Source of the DNA: Pedobacter sp. L105
GTDB lineage: Bacteria > Bacteroidota > Bacteroidia > Sphingobacteriales > Sphingobacteriaceae
Length of the DNA stretch: 64,000 nucleotides
NCBI RefSeq assembly: GCF_009765875.1
Contig: NZ_LMUP01000004.1
Location: 1,386,337 to 1,450,336 of the forward strand
Reading direction: 5' to 3'
Shown here: positions 48,011 to 55,511 of the stretch, in pieces
Layout: each line of letters opens with the position of its first letter
Numbering within the stretch: the stretch's first letter is position 1
Translations under genes and position numbers: made by a program
The notes under the pieces: model-generated
Told to the model about the DNA's origin: nothing
Seen by the model: only the letters and a program-made list of their open reading frames with translations
The model's database searches: none

Positions 48011-49282
48011 ATGAATATCTTATTATTAGGTTCTGGCGGAAGAGAAAGCGCTTTCGCATGGAAAATGAGTCAGTCTGAACAGTGTTCCAAACTATTTATT
48101 GCACCAGGTAACGGCGGCACAGGCGCATACGGCACCAATATCAATATCAACCCGAATGATTTTGAAGCCGTCAAAACATTGGTACTGGCAGAAAACATTA
48201 ACCTGGTGGTAGTTGGCCCCGAAGAACCTCTGGTAAATGGTATTCATGATTTTTTTCTTGCAGATGCACAGCTTGCAGCAATCCCGGTGATCGGTCCTAA
48301 AAAAGAAGGCGCTATCCTGGAAGGCAGTAAAGATTTTTCCAAAGAATTTATGGCACGCCATGATATTCCTACACCAGCATCCCAGTCTTTTACCAATGAG
48401 ACGCTGGCGCAGGGTTTAACTTACCTGAAACACCATAGCCTGCCCGTCGTATTAAAAGCTGATGGATTGGCCGCAGGTAAAGGTGTAGTGATCTGCGAAA
48501 CCACTGCAGATGCACAGGAAGAACTGCAACTAATGCTGGGTGGAAAGTTTGGCAACGCAGGATCTATCGTGGTCATCGAAGAATTCCTTACCGGAATTGA
48601 ATTATCTGTATTTGTATTAACTGATGGTGATAATTATGTGATCCTGCCAGAGGCGAAAGACTACAAAAAGATTGGCCAGGCAGATACAGGATTAAATACA
48701 GGGGGTATGGGTTCTGTTTCCCCTGTTCCTTTTGCCGATGAAAAATTCCTGAAAGACGTAGAGGAAAGTATCATCATCCCTACCATTAACGGATTGAAAA
48801 AAGACAATATCGATTATACTGGTTTTATCTTCTTTGGTTTATTCAAAGTAGGCGACAAACCAATGATCATTGAATATAATTGCAGGATGGGCGATCCTGA
48901 AACAGAAAGCGTTTTGCCAAGGATTGAAAATGACCTGATAGAATTGTTTATGGCTACCGCTCAGAAACGCCTGAATGAGGTTACGCTAAAGATTAGCCCC
49001 AAAAATGCCGCTACGGTAATGATCGTAGCTGGTGGTTATCCGGGTGATTATGAAAAAGGAAAAGCCATAGCAGGAATTGATAATATCCGTAAATCTATCG
49101 CTTTCCATGCTGGTACCAGTTTGGAGAATGGCGTAGTGAAAAGTAATGGCGGCCGTGTACTGGCAGTTACCAGCTTGCAGGACACACAATTTGAAGCCTT
49201 ACAATCAGCAACAGCTGATGCAGCCAGGATTTATTTTGACGGCAAATATTTCAGGGAAGATATTGGGTTTGATTTGATGTAA
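48011..49282 (+). CDS. purD: Phosphoribosylamine-glycine ligase
   Basis: 423 aa. Second step of purine synthesis, making GAR. Starts at MNILLLGSGGRESAFAWK. Landmarks: VVGPEEPLVNGI, ATP-grasp core LPVVLKADGLAAGKGVVI, EEFLTGIELSVFVLTDG, NTGGMGSVSPVP, and EYNCRMGDPETESVLPRI. Normal length. Monocistronic, terminator at 49300-49349. Confidence 0.96.
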   Translation: MNILLLGSGGRESAFAWKMSQSEQCSKLFIAPGNGGTGAYGTNININPNDFEAVKTLVLAENINLVVVGPEEPLVNGIHDFFLADAQLAAIPVIGPKKEGAILEGSKDFSKEFMARHDIPTPASQSFTNETLAQGLTYLKHHSLPVVLKADGLAAGKGVVICETTADAQEELQLMLGGKFGNAGSIVVIEEFLTGIELSVFVLTDGDNYVILPEAKDYKKIGQADTGLNTGGMGSVSPVPFADEKFLKDVEESIIIPTINGLKKDNIDYTGFIFFGLFKVGDKPMIIEYNCRMGDPETESVLPRIENDLIELFMATAQKRLNEVTLKISPKNAATVMIVAGGYPGDYEKGKAIAGIDNIRKSIAFHAGTSLENGVVKSNGGRVLAVTSLQDTQFEALQSATADAARIYFDGKYFREDIGFDLM

Positions 49283-49299
49283 ACCGATATTGCTATAGT

Positions 49300-49349
49300 A
49301 AAAGGAAGCAGGCCATTTTCCAACATTGGGAAATGGCCTGCTTCCTTTT
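49300..49349 (+). terminator. Intrinsic terminator after purD
   Basis: AAAAGGAAGCAGGCCATTTT (from 49300) pairs with the segment ending at 49349 over 22 bp with one G-T pair and a 6-nt loop. A/T flanks allow use on both strands; it marks the border between housekeeping DNA and the accessory region. Confidence 0.85.
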
Positions 49350-49378
49350 ACGCGGATTTACTTTAATAGTAGTTATTC

Positions 49379-49915
49379 TTATTTCTTTATTTCAATAGAA
49401 TTTAGAATATCTTCTGCGCGCTTTTCTTCTATAGATCGTTGTTCAGTTGGAAATGAATAATCTGCTAAAAACAATTTATTAGCAACAGTAGTGATAAACC
49501 AAATATTAAAAACCTTATGAAGGCTAAGCCTCTCTGACAGTTCAAATTTCATGATGATATACTGTTTATGATTAACAATAATTAAATCGCTGCTGATAAT
49601 ATTACTGAAAGGACGATTATTGCGTTTTTCAAAGAAAGCCTTAACGCTTGGCAAATCTTTATCCTCCGCTTTACTTGCACCATAATTTATTGCAAATTTA
49701 ATATTTTTTATCTTGTCTTTGAATACATAGGTAGGTCGCTGACTAACCCTTGGTGACTCTGAAATTATTTCAGCCTCACTTAATCGCTTTAAATTAGCCG
49801 GCAATATTAATCTCATTTTTCCATCTAAAAGACTTTGTGCATTTGATTTTTCAGTATGAGTGCCATCTATAAATGGAAGTAAAAACAGATAAAATAGTAT
49901 AGCTAGTAGTTTCAC
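49379..49915 (-). CDS. Small secreted protein, possibly PsbP/DcrB-like
   Basis: 178 aa with an N-terminal signal (MKLLAILFYLFLLPFIDG). The pattern of a predicted alpha-beta-alpha sandwich (MRLILPANLKRLSEAEI, IKFAINYGASKAEDKDLPSVKAFFEKR, HKQYIIMKFELS, NKLFLADYSFPTEQRSIEEKRAEDILNSIEI) recalls DcrB/PsbP-like periplasmic proteins. It is the leftmost gene of the RHS cassette region, 20 bp downstream of a putative immunity gene, and could be a second, periplasmic protection factor (inference). Confidence 0.65.
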   Translation of the reverse strand: MKLLAILFYLFLLPFIDGTHTEKSNAQSLLDGKMRLILPANLKRLSEAEIISESPRVSQRPTYVFKDKIKNIKFAINYGASKAEDKDLPSVKAFFEKRNNRPFSNIISSDLIIVNHKQYIIMKFELSERLSLHKVFNIWFITTVANKLFLADYSFPTEQRSIEEKRAEDILNSIEIKK

Positions 49916-49935
49916 GTTACTGGAATGAGATTAAA

Positions 49936-50439
49936 TTATATTGAGACTTTTATTGGCGTTAGCTTTTCTTCGAGTTCTTTATCAAAAAAATAGAAAGGAA
50001 CATAAGCTGTATTTTCTTCATCGGTTAACTTAATCACCATATCTAAATCGAGAATTGATTTATTAGGGTAAGGAATTTTTCTGATTTTTAATTCATCTTT
50101 TTTGAATCTCAATTCTTTAGAAGCTTTATCAATCCATAAAAATACTTTGAATGGTGAAGTCTTAACGATTATATATTCTTCAAGTATTTCTACTTCTATA
50201 GCTGTATCATTTATAGTTAATCCGACTGGAACAATTTGATAGTATTGAATATAGCCAATAGTTATAAGAAAAATAGAATCACAAAGTATATATATGAAGT
50301 TTAAACTTTTTGCCTGGACAACGAAAACTAAAATTGACCCCAATAAAAACATCAAAATTCCAAAAAAAACATTACTGGTCAATCTTTTTCTTAATCTAAG
50401 AATTATCTGACCTAAATCTGCATGTACTTCGTTTTTCAT
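49936..50439 (-). CDS. Putative membrane immunity protein for a decayed RHS cassette
   Basis: 167 aa from the ATG at 50437-50439 (MKNEVHADLGQIILRLRKRL). Two membrane helices (VFFGILMFLLGSILVFVVQA and FIYILCDSIFLITIGYIQYYQI) then a cytosolic beta-rich domain that looks PH-like (IEVEILEEYIIVKTSPFKVFLWIDKASKELRF). The start lies 1 bp after the stop codon of an RHS tip remnant, the usual toxin-immunity spacing here. No named family recognised. The frame is open further upstream only because it overlaps the remnant. Confidence 0.65.
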   Translation of the reverse strand: MKNEVHADLGQIILRLRKRLTSNVFFGILMFLLGSILVFVVQAKSLNFIYILCDSIFLITIGYIQYYQIVPVGLTINDTAIEVEILEEYIIVKTSPFKVFLWIDKASKELRFKKDELKIRKIPYPNKSILDLDMVIKLTDEENTAYVPFYFFDKELEEKLTPIKVSI

Positions 50440-50440
50440 T

Positions 50441-50599
50441 TTATTTTTTATTTTCAGAATTTGATTTAATACTTTTAAGATAGTAAGATATAATAGTATA
50501 GGTATCAGAACCTGCGCCAACAGTTGCTGCAATCGGCGTTTTTCCGAAGCCGCTTATTGTTGTACCCGTAAGAAACATTGTACCAACATCACAACTCCA
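50441..50599 (-). pseudogene. RHS toxin tip remnant (C-terminal about 52 residues)
   Basis: A minus-strand frame ending at the TAA at 50441-50443 reads ...VGTMFLTGTTISGFGKTP, IAATVGAGSDTYTIISYY and a Lys/Asn-rich end, the Gly-rich hydrophobic type of tip seen at RHS C-termini, directly before an immunity-like gene. A TAG at 50600-50602 closes the frame and no core is left. Confidence 0.55.
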
Positions 50600-51024
50600 C
50601 TATCCTCTCAAAGATAGTCCTCTTAGAGGTTTCTGTTGTAATCGTCTCACCATAAACTTCCTGTTTCCTTTGCCATCCTAACATTTAGTCCTTCCTATCT
50701 ATAAAAAAACATTACTAAGACCTCCGCTGAATTCTGTAAGAACCAAACAATCATTGTTCTTCAACTCTGATGCCCTGTTTCCTCTCTAGTGCTCTCACAT
50801 ACCTTTAATAGATTGTCCGCAGATCTCCCGGATAAGACTATCAACTCTATGAATCTAGCCCTTTTATTTACATAGTGTTGTCTTCATCTAGATTACCACT
50901 AGCATACTTGGACAATAAGTAACAATTTAAGAAGAAAATAAAGCTCCTGATATTCCCGTTAGTGCGAAGAAAACCAAGAGCCTTTATTTTGGAAATCAGC
51001 TTATTAATAAAGTAATAGTGCTGT
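50600..51024. other. Decayed sequence between two cassettes, no gene seen
   Basis: No reading frame over 40 codons makes sense. A small hairpin ACTATC-N8-GATAGT is at about 50598-50617, and an imperfect stem (about 50934-50990) with a T-rich right side could terminate transcription arriving from the right. Probably eroded cassette DNA. Confidence 0.4.
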
Positions 51025-51758
51025 TTAACCTATAGGAGCACGAGCATACATTTGATTAATTTCATTATAAAAAGATTTATCATTTTTCCTTTTGATTGCT
51101 AATCCAAAAATTATGAAAAGACTCACAAAGGAAAACATAGAGGTTTTGGAATGCAATAAAATATGAAGAATAATAGCAAGAATTGCAAGAATGATAAATC
51201 CAATTAAAAGAACCCTGCCTGACTTCGTTGTAAAAAAATTGGTTTAAGAGAAATTCCTTCTTCAGATTGATGATCTAAATTATATTGATTAACAAAATAA
51301 AAAAACAGACTAAACCCACTCTTCTCATTTATTGCCTGATCTTGGTTTTTCTCGTCTATAAATGAAAAACTCTTACTCGAACCATCCTTAAAAAAAACAA
51401 CTAGATAGGTTATCTTAGATGTTGAAAAAGAACATTTGTAAAATTTAATATCCGACCAGGATATGTTTAATTCCTTTACTAAAACATCATCTTTAAGTTT
51501 GTACTCCTCAATTAAAAAGGACTGATTATTAAATTCTAATTCAACTCTTCGGGTGAATATGCTTTTAAATTTTTTCTGAAATAAGAATGGCACAGCACAT
51601 ACAAAAATCCAACCTCCTACTACAAAAGTATCACTTTCAAAATATTTCCCCAAAACAATCACGAATTCCGCAAGCAATATAAAGCATGGAAATACATAAA
51701 TGAATCCTTTCTTAGGGTCATAAGTTTGGCAACCATACGAAATTTTATTATTAATCAT
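51025..51758 (-). pseudogene. Membrane immunity-like gene, frameshifted in a T7 tract
   Basis: The first frame (MINNKISYGCQTYDPKKG...) has two membrane helices and a cytosolic beta-rich domain, then ends at 51204 with QRSQAGFF. At the run of seven T (A7 at 51232-51238 on the plus strand) a change to eight T would continue in the frame FFTTKSGRVLLIGFIILAIL..., with two more membrane helices (LLIGFIILAILAIILHILL and MFSFVSLFIIFGLAI), to the TAA at 51025-51027. The restored protein would be 244 aa. It follows an RHS tip remnant, as an immunity gene would. Could be a pseudogene, a phase-variable gene or a sequencing slip. Confidence 0.65.
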
Positions 51759-51792
51759 TTTTAATTATTAAATAACTTTAAGGTAACCAAAT

Positions 51793-51910
51793 TTATTTTT
51801 TATTATTACTTAATGCATCATACACGCCATAAGTTAAACTTATACCAACTCCAACTGTTGCAGTTCTAAAATTTAAGCCATTATGTTTAATATCAAGTGC
51901 TGCCGGTATT
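51793..51910 (-). pseudogene. RHS toxin tip remnant (C-terminal about 38 residues)
   Basis: The minus strand reads ALDIKHNGLNFRTATVGVG then ISLTYGVYDALSNNKK and TAA at 51793-51795. This is the hydrophobic end type seen in RHS tips (compare [21 protein letters not shown] in the 52706 cassette). The 5' side is cut at about 51910 by an XRE gene copy. Immunity-like gene begins 34 bp downstream. Confidence 0.55.
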
Positions 51911-52215
51911 CGTATCACACAACTGAGAAAGGCCAAAAACTGATCTCACGATGAATTGGCCAAAGAAATCAGTTCGTCAAGAGTAATGATTGACAAATAT
52001 GAAAGGAAGTCGATTCCCCCTTCAATCGAAGTAATTGTTAAGCTGGCAAAAACCATTGAGGTCTCGCTAAATTATCAAATGCTTCTTATGATAAAGATAT
52101 AATCCAACGATTGAATGGGCTTGAAACGCTGCCTAAAGATGATAAGCAGCTCATTTTCCATTATATGGATCTGATCATTCGGGACTATAAAACAAAGAAA
52201 ACATATCACATTAAT
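51911..52215 (+). pseudogene. Degenerate copy of the XRE regulator at 59594
   Basis: Nucleotide-level homologue of 59594-59935, starting inside codon 6 (CGTATCACACAACTGAG). It has a Trp-to-stop change (AAAAACTGATCT where the intact gene has AAAAACTGGTCT) and an about 18-nt loss after CTCGCTAAATTAT. The 3' half (TATGGATCTGATCATTCGGG...) is well kept. The 5' end is fused to an RHS tip remnant, showing that the XRE gene was moved or recombined next to cassettes. Confidence 0.88.
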
Positions 52216-52252
52216 AAGAAAAGCCAGACGTGTGGCTTTTCTTATTAATGTG
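52207..52252. terminator. 20-bp perfect stem terminator after the XRE copy
   Basis: CACATTAATAAGAAAAGCCA (52207-52226) pairs exactly with 52233-52252, 6-nt loop. The core AAGAAAAGCCA/TGGCTTTTCTT is shared with the palindrome at 61433-61498, which also follows an XRE fragment. Confidence 0.8.
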
Positions 52253-52316
52253 ATTGTACTAATTACGGATCAAATATTGAACTAGAAACAATTCCGCAAT
52301 CACATTTTATATTGGA

Positions 52317-52697
52317 TTATGTCAGTCTATCCAATAGAAAAAACAAGAACCAAGGCAGAATTAAGTTTCCAATTATAAGGAATCCCCGTACTCTTCGATC
52401 AGCGATTTCTTCATCCATCCACAAAGCTTTATAGATTTCATATTTTCCCGAATATTTTATATAATTAACTATAATAAAAAATGCTAATATCCCAAGTGAG
52501 ACAAAACCTAAATTAACAGGAATTGATTTTAATTCACTTCTTCGATAAAAAAAAGAAAGCCCAAAAAGAATAAAATCTGCAATTAAAAGCGCTTCAATCA
52601 TAGAAATTGATAGAATACCAACTATTCCATTAGTCCCATCCCATTTTAAATATGCTTTCGTTACTCTGTAATAAATATATCCAAACCAATTTTTCAT
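52317..52697 (-). CDS. Putative membrane immunity protein
   Basis: 126 aa, starting MKNWFGYIYYRVTKAYLKWDG. Four hydrophobic segments (GILSISMIEALLIADFILFGLSFFY; LGFVSLGILAFFIIVNYI; GFLIIGNLILPWFLFFLL). It starts 8 bp after the stop of the RHS cassette at 52706, which ends in a hydrophobic, pore-like tip, so a membrane-embedded immunity protein is a sensible partner. I recall the KNW..YYR.TK.Y.KWDG start from proteins next to other Bacteroidota RHS genes, but cannot verify this here. Confidence 0.7.
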   Translation of the reverse strand: MKNWFGYIYYRVTKAYLKWDGTNGIVGILSISMIEALLIADFILFGLSFFYRRSELKSIPVNLGFVSLGILAFFIIVNYIKYSGKYEIYKALWMDEEIADRRVRGFLIIGNLILPWFLFFLLDRLT

Positions 52698-52705
52698 TTA
52701 TTTAA

Positions 52706-53518
52706 TTATTTATCAATGATGTCACCTATATTATCTGTTATAGTTTCTCCGGTAGCTAAACCCCATCCTACATCTGCTATACCATAAGCCCATCCATATG
52801 GCGTAAATGCTACAGCTAACTGTATTCCAATTTTGGCATAGTCTCCACTTGTTAGATGGTTATTATGATTTTGATAGCTTTCAATACCTGTAAAAATAGC
52901 TCCAGCAACACCTAATACCCTACCTGTATTTTTAGCAATAGAAGACATTTTTGTAAGATCACTTAATTCTGATACATTCGAAATATTTTTAGCTTGCATC
53001 GAAAACCCTGCACCAAGTCTATCTATTAATGTTGATTGTGAGCCTAATGTACTTGACATGGCTAGCATATCAGATTCTGAAGAACCTTGATTAGAACTAC
53101 CAACTGCAGCATAATTTTCACTATCAATGTTATTACTCAAATCAGTATTCATTGCTACATCATCGGTAGTACCATCTACACTCGCCGTAACCATTGATTG
53201 ATCAAAAGCAGCTCTTTGATTATCTTGAACAGTAACAGTTCTGTCTATCCCATCATTTGTATTTGCTATTACCGCACCAAGACTATTTTTATAAATTGTA
53301 CTTGTCTCCATTCCATCAGGATCAATAAATCTGATCGGATTGTTGTTCCCATAAACATACGGACTGAAACGTCTACTTTTCTCAGAAAGAGGATCTAACG
53401 TATTAAAACGCCCTATCACCGGATCATAGAACCTGGCCCCGTAATCATACTGCCCTAACTCATCCTGCAACTCCTTTCCGTTGTACAAGTATTTGTTTTC
53501 TACTGCACAACTTTTCAA
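52706..53518 (-). CDS. Orphan RHS C-terminal cassette with hydrophobic, pore-like toxin tip
   Basis: 270 aa from a TTG at 53516-53518. It opens within the conserved RHS core: [58 protein letters not shown]. The tip (residue 75 on) is Ser/Asn-rich, then has hydrophobic Gly-rich stretches ([42 protein letters not shown]) suggestive of membrane insertion. There are no N-terminal YD repeats or export region, so alone it is not a working exported toxin; it is either a silent donor cassette or an end fragment. Its start overlaps the stop of a 25-aa leader (TTGA), and the immunity gene follows after 8 bp. Confidence 0.82.
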   Translation of the reverse strand: MKSCAVENKYLYNGKELQDELGQYDYGARFYDPVIGRFNTLDPLSEKSRRFSPYVYGNNNPIRFIDPDGMETSTIYKNSLGAVIANTNDGIDRTVTVQDNQRAAFDQSMVTASVDGTTDDVAMNTDLSNNIDSENYAAVGSSNQGSSESDMLAMSSTLGSQSTLIDRLGAGFSMQAKNISNVSELSDLTKMSSIAKNTGRVLGVAGAIFTGIESYQNHNNHLTSGDYAKIGIQLAVAFTPYGWAYGIADVGWGLATGETITDNIGDIIDK

Positions 53519-53578
53519 TCAACCTTCAATTGCCGCCGAACGTCATCCGAGTCCGGGTTTTGGGTTCTGTATACAAGT
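53493..53578. repeat. 86-bp direct repeat, copy 1 (copy 2 at 63915-64000)
   Basis: Identical base for base to the last 86 bases of the window, offset 10,422 bp. It covers the first codons of the RHS cassette and most of the MGCLK leader. Beyond it, inside the RHS core, the two copies differ at several mostly silent positions. The true length is unknown because copy 2 runs off the window. Confidence 0.93.
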
Positions 53579-53592
53579 TTCAGGCAACCCAT
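53515..53592 (-). CDS. Short RHS-type leader peptide, out of frame with the core
   Basis: 25 codons: [20 protein letters not shown] then five more residues and TGA. MGCLKL.Y is, from memory, the usual start of short Bacteroidota RHS proteins, which normally run on into the YLYNGKEL core. Here it stops at TGA (53515-53517), and the core frame opens at an overlapping TTG (53516-53518). The same leader sequence is present, as far as the window shows, upstream of the cassette at 63134. Could be coupled translation, a -1 frameshift site, or an inherited inactivation. Confidence 0.55.
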   Translation of the reverse strand: MGCLKLVYRTQNPDSDDVRRQLKVD

Positions 53593-53699
53593 TTTCTGCG
53601 GTCAAGTTATTTATTTTCAGTTGAAAAAAGAAGAAAGAGCCTTCAACTTTTCAGATTCAGAAGCAGATCATGCCTGGCGGACAAGCTATAAGGGTTAAG

Positions 53700-54566
53700 T
53701 TATTTCATGGGATGCTGCGACTGGATCATGTTGTGCAGGATTTCAACCTGGCTCTGCTGATATTTTTCAGTACTGCTGATCTTTTTGTGGCCGGCAAACA
53801 CCTGAACTGCCCGTAACTCATTTCCTGCTTTCAGCAGGTTGGTAATCACACTGCCACGGATGCTTTTACAGTTCACTTTCCTGGGGTGAAAAAGCCCTTT
53901 ATACTGGCGGATGACATATTCAATGATGTCTATATTTAACCAGGCACCCCCACGAAGACCAATCAGCAGCTGATCACTTCCTGCGTCTTTTAAGAGTAGT
54001 TTCCTGGTTTCATTCAGATAATCATGGAAAAGCAGGATCTGGCCGGGCTTTAAAGATAAAGTACGGCTATTGGTGTTGGCCTGGCTCCTGATATAAACGG
54101 TTCCTGTGATCAGGTTGAGGTCGCTGATTTTAAGCCCGGCTGCCTCTCTGGGCTGCAAGCCCTGGTAGATCAGCAAACTCATTAATATCCTGTTTCTTGC
54201 TGATAAAAGGGCGTAGCGTTCTTCTTTTTCCAGCAACTGTTCCAGCTCTGCAGGCGTGAAAAAGTCCTGCAGCTGAATATCATTATTCACCTGGTCCCTC
54301 AGGCGGATGGCTGCCGTTGGATTGTCTTTTCGCTGGTCAATAACGTTCAGGTAATCATAATAAGCTTTTAAAGCAGATAAGATCCTGCGGATAGTTTTTG
54401 GGTTTTTATAACGGCTGCGAAGCTGCCCGATATAGCCCAGCACTTCCTGGTATCCTGCCTGTTCAGCTTTTGGACAATGATGCTGATAGATTTCTATGTC
54501 ACGCTGATAGATCTTTACTGTTCCGGGAGCACAGCGGCTCTGTAAGTATTCCTTCAGTTCTTCCAT
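53700..54566 (-). CDS. Tyrosine recombinase-like protein with altered catalytic residues
   Basis: 288 aa from the ATG at 54564-54566 (MEELKEYLQSRCAPGTVKIYQ), 4 bp after the stop of the first recombinase. The SAM-like N-terminal domain and the catalytic fold are present, but box I reads YQGLQPREAAGL where active enzymes have GLR, box II reads CKSIRGSVIT where HxLRH is expected, while the late GH (FAGHKKISSTEKY) and the Tyr are kept. It is therefore probably impaired alone and may act as the partner of the recombinase next to it, as in paired Xer-like integrases. Confidence 0.87.
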   Translation of the reverse strand: MEELKEYLQSRCAPGTVKIYQRDIEIYQHHCPKAEQAGYQEVLGYIGQLRSRYKNPKTIRRILSALKAYYDYLNVIDQRKDNPTAAIRLRDQVNNDIQLQDFFTPAELEQLLEKEERYALLSARNRILMSLLIYQGLQPREAAGLKISDLNLITGTVYIRSQANTNSRTLSLKPGQILLFHDYLNETRKLLLKDAGSDQLLIGLRGGAWLNIDIIEYVIRQYKGLFHPRKVNCKSIRGSVITNLLKAGNELRAVQVFAGHKKISSTEKYQQSQVEILHNMIQSQHPMK

Positions 54567-54570
54567 TGTT

Positions 54571-55434
54571 TTAAAGATCCAGGATACATTCTTTACCCAC
54601 CTTGGCATAGATCTGCGTCGTTTCCAGATGACTATGCCCCAGGAACTGCCGGAGCAATTCTATACTGATGCCATTGGCCAGTAAATGAGTGGCAATGCTA
54701 TGGCGTAAATGATGCAGGGTAATATCTTCCTGTAAGCCTGCCCTTTTAAGGATTTCTTTCAGCATACGCAGATAACTATCTCCACGCATTCGCCCGCCAG
54801 ATTTATTCAGGATAAAGGCGCTTTCATCATTCCTGGCCAACTGACGCATACGGTCTTTGCGATAATACTTTTCAAGATCTGCCGCTACCTGCGCAGGCAT
54901 GGGTACCGTCCGGCGTTTAGCACCTTTGCCTGAACGGACATACAGCAGCCGCTGTTTAAAGTGGATATCTTTGGTATGCAGGGCTTCTGCTTCATTTCTT
55001 CTCAAACCACAACTATAAAACAGGTGCAGCACCGCTCTTTCCTGTAAGGTTTTGCCCGCAGTAAAAAGCTGCTGTACCGCTTCCCGGCTCAGTGGCTCCC
55101 TGCTCTTTTTTCCCGGCTGAGGGAACCGCATGGCGCTGATAGGATTATGATCCATCTGGCCGGTTTCTTCCAGCCAGTTAAAGCATGTTTTTAGCGCGTA
55201 CACATGATGATGGATATAACTTTCACTCAAGCCGCCTGCATGATGCTGGTTAGGCCGCTGTTGCAGATAACGGTAATACAAGCCGATATGGTACGGTGTG
55301 CTTTGATGGATTTCCGGCAGCTGGTGATAGTCCAGATAGTCCCTGACCATTGCCGGAAGCAGCTTGCGGCTGCCCTGGCAGTAACCGGACTGGAACAGAT
55401 AAGCGGCAAAGCCGCTGAGAAGTTGAGCCATCAT
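54571..55434 (-). CDS. Tyrosine recombinase/integrase (XerC/D-like)
   Basis: 287 aa. N-terminal core-binding domain (YLDYHQLPEIHQSTPYHIGLY), then a full catalytic set: Arg in FYSCGLRRNEAEAL, Lys in VRSGKGAKRRTVPM, HHLRHSIATHLLANG and the GHSHLETTQIYAKV end with the nucleophile Tyr. Cuts and rejoins DNA at a specific site through a Tyr-DNA link. Lies between the primase gene and the degenerate recombinase in one operon-like run, beside RHS cassettes with long direct repeats. Confidence 0.93.
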   Translation of the reverse strand: MMAQLLSGFAAYLFQSGYCQGSRKLLPAMVRDYLDYHQLPEIHQSTPYHIGLYYRYLQQRPNQHHAGGLSESYIHHHVYALKTCFNWLEETGQMDHNPISAMRFPQPGKKSREPLSREAVQQLFTAGKTLQERAVLHLFYSCGLRRNEAEALHTKDIHFKQRLLYVRSGKGAKRRTVPMPAQVAADLEKYYRKDRMRQLARNDESAFILNKSGGRMRGDSYLRMLKEILKRAGLQEDITLHHLRHSIATHLLANGISIELLRQFLGHSHLETTQIYAKVGKECILDL

Positions 55435-55511
55435 AGCAGATACATTTTAGGATTAAAAAAGGGGCTTGCACTCGATCATGGAATTTGGAACGCCAGACCA
55501 CAAAACAGCCT

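Noticed and set aside
50463..50532. N-terminal extension of the gene at 49936 (MQQLLAQVLIPILLYLTILK...)
   Set aside because: This part lies in the tail of the RHS tip remnant in another frame; the ATG at 50437-50439, 1 bp after the remnant's stop, is the better start.
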